A stretch of 10,727 nt of DNA, from NCBI GenBank assembly GCA_049510055.1, contig JBEKZI010000074.1:1-10727 (forward strand). The letters are read 5' to 3'. The DNA is from JALHTV01 sp049510055. Its GTDB lineage: Bacteria; Planctomycetota; Phycisphaerae; SM23-33. Positions 6,436 to 10,727 of the stretch are shown here, one piece after another. A program made the position numbers and the translations under genes. Position 1 is the stretch's first letter. The number at the start of each line of letters is the position of its first letter. The notes beneath the pieces were generated by a model. It saw only the letters and a program-made list of their open reading frames with translations, ran no database searches and was not told the DNA's origin.

Positions 6436-6478
6436 GTGCCATTTACAGAGAGGACATCTCATGGTCACGCATTTTGAT
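6420..6478 (+). repeat. 5' direct repeat, copy 1
   Basis: This 59-base block contains the CCTGCC/GGCAGG palindrome, the leader GTGCCATTTACAGAGAGGA with the Shine-Dalgarno, the start codon, and the first codons encoding the THFD motif. It matches 7073-7131 at 55 of 59 positions. Confidence 0.85.
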
Positions 6479-7057
6479 ATGCAACGGACAAGATTCCACA
6501 GACGAAAATTTCGGCGGACTGCTTGGACATGCCTTTTCATAACGGTAGTTGGGGCATGTGTTGTTCCGCTTGGGTTTCTAGGCCCCGCAGGATGTTCGCG
6601 ATGGCTTGGAAAAGCACATCTCCCCTTGCCCCCCGTAGTTATTCGTATTGACTGGGGCGGGGTTGGGGCCGGCGGGAACGAGGTTCCGAAGACGAGCATT
6701 AGCGGAAGACTTATGCAATGGTCATCTGATGCCCCCCACAATTCTTCGCTACATATGATTTCGGGAACAGTCGAAGGCCACCCTGCAACAGGAGATTCGG
6801 TATGGCTTGAAACCGACTCTGGCCAGGAAACTAAAGAGGTATATCACATCCTTGTAGCAGTGGTTATGGAAGAGGGACATCCGGTGCTTGTGATTGAAGG
6901 GACCTCCGAGGTTGTCTGGTGGCTCGAGGCTGCCAAAGGTGGGGATAAAATAATCGTAGCCCGACAAGGGGAGAAGGAGTCAGCCCTGCCGCTTGACCTA
7001 CAGCCAGGGCCGTTCCATATCAGGATTGAGGCCCGCGATCAGAAGAAAACGAAGTAA
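6461..7057 (+). CDS. exported or anchored protein of unknown function, tandem copy 1
   Basis: This is a 198-residue protein from the ATG at 6461, chosen because GAGAGGA lies seven bases upstream and the same start context is repeated in copy 2. An in-frame TTG at 6416 lies in the upstream palindrome and is unlikely. The N-terminus is very basic (RFHRRKFRR, with a Tat-like RRKF), followed by a hydrophobic stretch (22-41) and PAGC at 42-45, an imperfect lipobox because Pro, not Leu, is at -3. It is probably exported, a lipoprotein, or anchored by a single helix. The centre is Gly- and Ser-rich; the C-terminal half looks beta-rich (HPVLVIEG, VVWWLEAAKGG) and ends LPLDLQPGPFHIRIEA plus a basic tail. 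I recognise no family. GC is visibly lower than in the UbiB gene. The downstream paralogue shares the last 23 residues exactly. Confidence 0.72.
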   Translation: MVTHFDMQRTRFHRRKFRRTAWTCLFITVVGACVVPLGFLGPAGCSRWLGKAHLPLPPVVIRIDWGGVGAGGNEVPKTSISGRLMQWSSDAPHNSSLHMISGTVEGHPATGDSVWLETDSGQETKEVYHILVAVVMEEGHPVLVIEGTSEVVWWLEAAKGGDKIIVARQGEKESALPLDLQPGPFHIRIEARDQKKTK

Positions 7058-7084
7058 GCGAGGGTGCACAGGCCTGCCTGCCGG
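6986..7084 (+). repeat. 3' direct repeat, copy 1
   Basis: This 99-base block covers the last 24 codons of copy 1, its stop codon and the spacer up to CCTGCCTGCCGG. It matches 7648-7746 with only two differences (at the CAT/CAC and GCC/GCT wobble positions). Confidence 0.88.
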
Positions 7085-7131
7085 CAGGGTGCCATTTACA
7101 GAGAGGATATCTCATGGCCACACATTTTGAT
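7073..7131 (+). repeat. 5' direct repeat, copy 2
   Basis: This is the second copy of the palindrome, leader, ribosome site and start-codon block. It differs from 6420-6478 at four positions. It keeps the intact CCTGCC-TGCC-GGCAGG dyad (7073-7088) and the GAGAGGA site before the ATG at 7114. It overlaps the end of the first 3' repeat. Confidence 0.85.
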
Positions 7132-7719
7132 CCGCAACAGGTAAGACCTTGTGGGAGAGCCTTTCGGAAAATTATTCCGACATGCCTTTTCTCGATAGCC
7201 GTTGGAGTATTTCCAGCTCTATGGGCGATGCTCGAACCTGTGGGATGCACATCAAGGAACGGACCCTTTACCAGTAAAAACACGTTGCGCCCCATCGTTC
7301 TTACTATTGTGTGGAATGGCGGTCCCCCACCTGACGACGAACCTCAGATTGGGCTTGGAGGTGAAGTCACGGTATCCTCGTCAGCTGAACCCAACAAAAT
7401 ACCTTCCACGGTATACCCACTCGATGGAACAGTCGAAGGTCATGCCGCGAGAGGATGGATCCTACGCGGAAGCATGAGCAGTACTGAGGAAAAGCGGGAA
7501 CTCTATCGGTTCATTGGGGCGTCAATTAAAGAAGGTGGACAGCCGGTCGTTATAATCGAAGGGGACTCTAAGGTGGTCTGGCGACTCGAGGCCGAAAAAG
7601 AAGGGAATAAGATAATCATAGCCCGACAAGAGGGGAAAGAATCAGTTCTGCCGCTTGACCTACAGCCAGGGCCGTTCCACATCAGGATTGAGGCTCGCGA
7701 TCAGAAGAAAACGAAGTAA
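7114..7719 (+). CDS. exported or anchored protein of unknown function, tandem copy 2
   Basis: This is a 201-residue paralogue of the preceding gene. It shares the THFD start, a hydrophobic segment (about 20-40) ending in EPVGC instead of PAGC, and the phrases GTVEGH, VVIIEG, KVVWRLEAEK and NKIIIARQ. The last 23 residues are identical. The region between the hydrophobic segment and GTVEGH is scarcely alignable. The arginine pair seen near the N-terminus of copy 1 is lost (GRAFRK), so the Tat-like motif is not conserved. The conserved Cys after the helix leaves a lipoprotein possible in both. GAGAGGA precedes the ATG at the same distance as in copy 1. The methyltransferase gene follows 56 bp downstream. 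I recognise no family. Confidence 0.72.
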   Translation: MATHFDPQQVRPCGRAFRKIIPTCLFSIAVGVFPALWAMLEPVGCTSRNGPFTSKNTLRPIVLTIVWNGGPPPDDEPQIGLGGEVTVSSSAEPNKIPSTVYPLDGTVEGHAARGWILRGSMSSTEEKRELYRFIGASIKEGGQPVVIIEGDSKVVWRLEAEKEGNKIIIARQEGKESVLPLDLQPGPFHIRIEARDQKKTK

Positions 7720-7746
7720 GCGAGGGTGCACAGGCCTGCCTGCCGG
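7648..7746 (+). repeat. 3' direct repeat, copy 2
   Basis: This is the second copy of the 99-base block, offset by 662 bases from the first. After it the sequence changes to GTAGCCTGGCGCCCGCCCTA instead of continuing as the hairpin and leader, so the tandem unit ends here. Confidence 0.88.
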
Positions 7747-7752
7747 TAGCCT

Positions 7753-7770
7753 GGCGCCCGCCCTACAGGA
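7753..7770 (+). repeat. half copy of the GCCC(A/G)CCCTA repeat carrying a ribosome site
   Basis: GGCGCCCGCCCTACAGGA resembles the right half of the palindromic repeat at 1132-1158. Its last bases, AGGA (7767-7770), are at the proper spacing to be the Shine-Dalgarno of the methyltransferase gene starting at 7776. Confidence 0.45.
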
Positions 7771-7775
7771 CTGCG

Positions 7776-8381
7776 ATGAACAGTGAGAGAACATTCCAAA
7801 TCGCTTTCTGGACGTTGATCGGACTGATGGTCTTGATGCGCTGCTGGTTCGCGTTCCGCGTGCGACTGGCGGGCGAACGGCTCATGCCGGATCGGGCCGC
7901 CATTCATCGCGAGGGATGGGGGGCATTCGCCGTCCGAGTGGCCGCGCTCCTGTTCTTCATCGCCCTATTTGCGATGATTGACCTTCGTTGCATCCGGATG
8001 CGGTGGTTCGCCTTCTACTTGCCGGCCTGGCTGCGATGGGCGGCCTTCGCCGTGGGACTGGCCAGCCTGGGCCTGTGGACCTGGACGCACGTGGAGCTGG
8101 GGCGGTTCTGGTCAGCCCAGTTGCAGCTTCGCGCGGGCCACCGGCTGATTACGACCGGCCCTTACGCGCGAGTGCGGCATCCCATGTACACGGCCATCCT
8201 GGTGTGGGCGACGAGCCTGGGCCTCGTGCTGGGCAACTGGATTCCCCTGTTTCTGGTGGCCTGGGCGGTGGCTATTTTCGCGTCGCGGGTCCGGCCGGAA
8301 GAACGGATGATGCTGGAACAGTTCGGCGACGAATACCGGGAATATATGAAACGGACAGGAAAATTCCTTCCGCGATGGTAA
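7776..8381 (+). CDS. isoprenylcysteine carboxyl methyltransferase (ICMT)-family membrane protein
   Basis: This 201-residue protein has about five hydrophobic segments (near 10-24, 51-70, 78-101, 139-152, 156-170). The C-terminal signature is GPYARVRHPMY (128-138), then PEERMML (174-180), FGDEYREYM (183-191) and RTGKFLP (193-199). This is the SAM-dependent membrane methyltransferase core shared by ICMT and phospholipid methyltransferases, with RHP lying at the cofactor and substrate interface. Bacterial members act on unknown lipid or isoprenoid substrates; bacteria usually lack prenylated-protein ICMT targets. The start ATG at 7776 follows AGGA at five bases. GC is higher than in the genes on either side, so it may belong to the core genome. 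Family is secure; substrate is unknown. Confidence 0.85.
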   Translation: MNSERTFQIAFWTLIGLMVLMRCWFAFRVRLAGERLMPDRAAIHREGWGAFAVRVAALLFFIALFAMIDLRCIRMRWFAFYLPAWLRWAAFAVGLASLGLWTWTHVELGRFWSAQLQLRAGHRLITTGPYARVRHPMYTAILVWATSLGLVLGNWIPLFLVAWAVAIFASRVRPEERMMLEQFGDEYREYMKRTGKFLPRW

Positions 8382-8417
8382 ACGTCGCGTTCGGCGGGTC
8401 GGTCAATTAGAATATCC

Positions 8418-8441
8418 GTGGGCAACCCGGTGCCCGCCCTA
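8418..8441 (+). repeat. palindromic repeat at the start of the SEC-C gene
   Basis: GTGGGCAACCCGGTGCCCGC pairs GGGCA (8420-8424) with TGCCC (8431-8435) and continues CCTA. It is related to the element at 1132-1158. The GTG at 8418, the earliest start of the SEC-C frame, is the first codon of the repeat. Confidence 0.6.
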
Positions 8442-9578
8442 TGGGGCTTTTTGTTCGTGAAGAAGGAAAAGAACATTAAGATCGGGCGCAATGACAAATG
8501 CTGGTGTGGATCTGGTCGCAAATTTAAAAAATGCCATGGCGCTCCAGGCGGGATCAGGCCACCACCCATTTCCGAAATAATCCTGGAAACTAGAAAGCAG
8601 CTTCGAAGAAAAAGATGTCTTCATCCTAGTGCGAGTAAAGAGAACTGTTCGGGAGCGATTATCGAAGCTCATACTGTGCAACGTGCACAGTTGGAGAAGA
8701 TAGCTGAGCATGGGCACGTTTATGGCTCCCAGAGGGATCTTGGCGGTCTAATCAGCGACAAGGGGAAGTTAGTCTTTAAAAAGCTGGGGATAAGTGATGC
8801 CTCGGTGGTTCCCATATTTTGCGAGAAACACGACGCAGAAACATTCGCCCCCATCGAGAAGAGTTCCATTGTCACATGCAATGAGCACGTGTTTCTGCTT
8901 GCTTATAGATCGGTCTGCTACGAGTTCAGTCGAAGCCTAGCCGCCATCGAATGTGCGCCCATTAGGCGGCAGTTAAGCTGCGGCCAGCGTCCGGAAACCC
9001 AGACTGACATTGAAGAATTACAAAAAGCATTACAAATCAAGTTCAGACAGATCAAGCGGGTTAAAGACAGGTTTGACTCAATGCTGTTGGAAAAAAACTT
9101 CTCTGGGGTGCGATACTACTGTATCCGCCTCAAAAACACGCCCGATTTTATGCTTAATGGATGTCTGTTTCCTGATGAGGATTTTAACGGGAATTACCTC
9201 CAGGACCGCAGTGATGCAACGGCCATGTGGGATACTATAACTGTCAATGTGCTTGCCGATGGGACAGATAGGGGCTTGATTATCTTCGCATGGCTTTCGG
9301 GAGGTTGCGGTGCCTGTGAAAAATTCATACAGTCACTAGATGAGATCGGCGACGTTCGCCTGGGTGATGCGATAACCAGATACGCATTCGAGTACTTCGA
9401 GAACAAGTATCTAAAGATTAGTTGGTGGGACTTACTGCCACCGAATATCCGCCAAGACCTTGAGAAGAGGGGGCAAATGGCAGTTGACCTATCAGTGGAA
9501 AGGCCGGCAGACTGTCTTGTGGATAACCAGATTCAAGCAGTCGACTGGCGCATCGCTGAACGAATTGCCAACTTCTGA
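8418..9578 (+). CDS. SEC-C motif protein with putative Cys/His (HNH-like) domain
   Basis: This 386-residue protein begins with a SEC-C zinc motif: C28, C30, C39, H40 within KIGRNDKCWCGSGRKFKKCH. That motif is usually at the C-terminus of SecA and many other proteins; here it is N-terminal. A second cluster follows: C67 and C77 (CLHP, CSGA), then IIEAHTVQR with H85, GHVY near 99-102, and FCEKHDAETFAPIE with C135 and H138. This resembles a treble-clef HNH-type site, and I recall SEC-C proteins with similar AHTxQR and CxxHD motifs, but no nuclease activity is established. The rest (150-386) is unrecognised, with a Lys/Arg-rich helical part (195-225) and more cysteines (C297, C300). The start is doubtful: GTG at 8418 lies in a repeat and lacks a ribosome site, and GTG at 8457, just before KKEKNIKIG, is an alternative. 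GC near one half suggests transfer. Confidence 0.72.
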   Translation: MGNPVPALWGFLFVKKEKNIKIGRNDKCWCGSGRKFKKCHGAPGGIRPPPISEIILETRKQLRRKRCLHPSASKENCSGAIIEAHTVQRAQLEKIAEHGHVYGSQRDLGGLISDKGKLVFKKLGISDASVVPIFCEKHDAETFAPIEKSSIVTCNEHVFLLAYRSVCYEFSRSLAAIECAPIRRQLSCGQRPETQTDIEELQKALQIKFRQIKRVKDRFDSMLLEKNFSGVRYYCIRLKNTPDFMLNGCLFPDEDFNGNYLQDRSDATAMWDTITVNVLADGTDRGLIIFAWLSGGCGACEKFIQSLDEIGDVRLGDAITRYAFEYFENKYLKISWWDLLPPNIRQDLEKRGQMAVDLSVERPADCLVDNQIQAVDWRIAERIANF

Positions 9579-9594
9579 ACGCCCGTATCTGCCC

Positions 9595-9622
9595 GGTGCC
9601 GTGGCCGCGGAGTCCGCGGCCA
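9595..9622. repeat. GC-rich palindrome, copy A; possible terminator
   Basis: TGGCCGCGGA (9602-9611) and TCCGCGGCCA (9613-9622) are perfect inverted arms around one base, preceded by GGTGCCG. It sits between the convergent SEC-C and DUF192 genes, 5 bp beyond the DUF192 stop codon. An inverted, nearly identical copy lies at 10137-10166. No U tract is seen. Confidence 0.7.
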
Positions 9623-9627
9623 GTGGT

Positions 9628-10107
9628 TTAGCGAGGAATATCTCCGCCAAAGGCGACCACGTCTCCGACTTTGACGCCCGCGGCCGCCAGGGCGCCGGCG
9701 TTGACTTCCAGGGCATACTTGGCCGGGGCCGGGGAGCGGTAGATCGCTCGGCCGACCTGATCGGGCTCGACGGCCATCGTGTAGATGCCCACGACGCGGC
9801 GGTGCTCGTCCAGGAAGGCCAGGTCCAGCGGAATGAAGCAGCCCTGCATCCAGAAGTCGCGCACGGCCGGGCGGGGAAAGATAAACAGCATCCCCGCGTC
9901 GGCGGCTAGTTCTTTTCGGCCGGCCAGGCCATGCTCGACCTGCTGGGGCGTCGTGGCCAGCTCCACGGACCAGGTCTTGTCGCGGATCGTAACTTTTGGT
10001 GATTGCGTTTGCATTTGCGATTCCCGGCGGCAGCCGTCGGGGCAGTCGAGGGTCATCGCGGCCCCGGCCAGCAGAAAGCACGTGAAGGCGCCCGAAAGTG
10101 GTTTCAT
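9628..10107 (-). CDS. secreted DUF192 family protein
   Basis: This 159-residue protein starts at the ATG at 10107, with AAGGA just upstream; a TTG at 10128 would add seven residues and is less likely. The N-terminus (KPLSGAFTCFLLAGAAMTLDC) is a signal peptide; the cysteine context is not a proper lipobox, so cleavage near AGAA by signal peptidase I is more likely than lipidation. The mature part matches DUF192: VEHGLAGRKELAADAGMLF, FWMQGCFIPLDLAFLD, VVGIYTM, PAKYALEVNAG and GDVV. In most members a basic or hydroxyl residue follows WM, where here QGC stands. The family forms a small all-beta exported domain of unknown function. It lies downstream of maf on the same strand, with a 99-bp gap holding a palindrome, so it may or may not share the transcript. 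Confidence 0.88.
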   Translation of the reverse strand: MKPLSGAFTCFLLAGAAMTLDCPDGCRRESQMQTQSPKVTIRDKTWSVELATTPQQVEHGLAGRKELAADAGMLFIFPRPAVRDFWMQGCFIPLDLAFLDEHRRVVGIYTMAVEPDQVGRAIYRSPAPAKYALEVNAGALAAAGVKVGDVVAFGGDIPR

Positions 10108-10136
10108 GATCCTTGTGTCGCTGGTCAATTGGATTG

Positions 10137-10166
10137 CGTGGCCGCAGGCTCCGCGGCCACGGCACC
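10137..10166. repeat. GC-rich palindrome, copy B (inverted)
   Basis: CGTGGCCGC (10137-10145) and GCGGCCACG (10153-10161) pair around AGGCTCC, followed by GCACC. Read on the minus strand, 28 bases match copy A (9595-9622) with two differences. It lies between maf and the DUF192 gene, upstream of the latter. GGTCAAT (10123-10129) and its inverse ATTGACC (10190-10196) lie on either side of it. Confidence 0.7.
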
Positions 10167-10206
10167 GATCACCGGGCCAATTCTTGCCGATTGACCAGTT
10201 GACCCA

Positions 10207-10727
10207 TCAACCAGTCTGCTTTCCGATCATCTGTTGGAGCATGCGTTCCACCAGCTCCATCGGCAGGCCCATGACGTTGGAGAAGCTGCCCTCGACGCGT
10301 TCCACGAACCGGTCGCCGATTTCCTGAATGCCGTACGCCCCGGCCTTGCCGGCCCATTGGCCGCTGTCCAGGTACGCGGCCAGCTCCTCGGCCGACAGCT
10401 TCCGCATGGTCACGAACGTGGTGTCGGAGGCGATGCTCCGCCCGGCCGGGCCCAGCAGCGCCACGCCCGTGATGACGGCGTGTCGCGTGCCGGCCAGCGA
10501 GGCGAGCATCTCGGCGGCGTGGGCGCGGTCGCGCGGCTTGCCCAGGACGCACTCGCCCAGGGCGACGATCGTGTCGGCCCCCAGGACCCAGCGATCGGGG
10601 TGGCTGTCGCGGATGGTGCTGGCCTTGAAAAACGCCAACGCCTCGGCCTGCTGGGCCGGCGATTGACGCTCCATCGCGCCGTCCACCTCGGCCAGCGTCG
10701 GCACGATGACCTCAAACGGTATGCCCG
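10207..10727 (-). CDS. maf: Maf-family nucleotide pyrophosphatase, 5' partial
   Basis: The frame runs off the right edge; the extra codons there read GIPFEVIVPTLAEVDG, which is the usual sequence after the lost N-terminal SxSPRR motif, so about 20 residues are missing and the in-frame GTG at 10704 is not the start. Visible motifs include LGADTIVALGECVLGKPRD with the catalytic Asp, GTRHAVITGVAL, SAEELAAYLDSGQWAGKAGAYGIQ, and GSFSNVMGLPMELV. The GKAGAYGIQ and SNVMGLP forms fit the YhdE type, which hydrolyses dTTP, UTP and modified relatives to monophosphates and PPi, rather than the YceF (m7GTP) type. Maf proteins are linked to nucleotide-pool cleaning and septum control. The DUF192 gene follows on the same strand. 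Confidence 0.92.
   Translation of the reverse strand, partial: GIPFEVIVPTLAEVDGAMERQSPAQQAEALAFFKASTIRDSHPDRWVLGADTIVALGECVLGKPRDRAHAAEMLASLAGTRHAVITGVALLGPAGRSIASDTTFVTMRKLSAEELAAYLDSGQWAGKAGAYGIQEIGDRFVERVEGSFSNVMGLPMELVERMLQQMIGKQTG

Noticed and set aside
5428..6477. Plus-strand frame overlapping the UbiB gene in another phase
   Set aside because: The sequence is Arg/Pro/Gly-rich noise; the UbiB motifs HTDPHPGN and LDFGQV lie in the accepted frame.
6420..7746. Direct repeats as a CRISPR array or phage attachment sites
   Set aside because: There are only two units of about 655 bases with coding sequence between, no short spacers, no integrase and no tRNA; it is a gene duplication.
9460..9909. 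Plus-strand frame over the end of SEC-C and into DUF192
   Set aside because: It runs antisense to conserved DUF192 motifs and has no motif itself.

Overview
The window looks like a chromosomal piece of an uncultured planctomycete-like bacterium (Phycisphaerae or a relative is my best guess). This rests on the high GC of the core genes, the mix of housekeeping families, the short zinc-ribbon protein, and many short GC-rich palindromic repeats beside one AT-rich inverted-repeat element. It is an inference from style, not a taxonomic proof. No tRNA, rRNA, CRISPR array or transposase gene is visible.

Left part (1-3333): the end of an all-alpha dUTPase-like gene is followed 28 bp later by a pyrK-like gene for the electron-transfer subunit of dihydroorotate dehydrogenase, so two pyrimidine genes sit together. 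They converge on a radical SAM/B12-binding protein gene on the minus strand. The convergent gap holds an inverted pair of REP-like hairpins. The pyrK-like frame itself carries two palindromic repeat insertions that are translated in frame.

Middle (3424-6394, plus strand): a 61-residue two-helix membrane protein, a 154-bp AT-rich MITE-like element with terminal inverted repeats of about 43 bp, a zinc-ribbon protein of unknown role, and a tight pair: a phasin-like (COG3937-type) coiled-coil protein followed after 3 bp by a UbiB/ABC1 kinase-like membrane protein.

Accessory-looking part (6400-9580, plus strand): base composition falls to about half GC in most of this part. It holds a tandem duplication of an unrecognised exported or membrane-anchored protein of about 200 residues. 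The outer ends of the two copies are nearly identical and the centres strongly diverged. Next come an isoprenylcysteine methyltransferase-family membrane protein and a 386-residue SEC-C protein with a putative HNH-like Cys/His domain. The SEC-C gene is the best candidate here for an uncharacterised system, possibly defence, but that is only inference.

Right part (9628-10727, minus strand): a secreted DUF192 protein gene and a maf gene (dTTP/UTP pyrophosphatase type) that runs off the window. Inverted copies of one GC-rich palindrome flank the DUF192 gene.

Overall, the striking theme is short palindromic repeats of several families that sit between genes and also appear to supply coding sequence, a Shine-Dalgarno sequence or a start codon.
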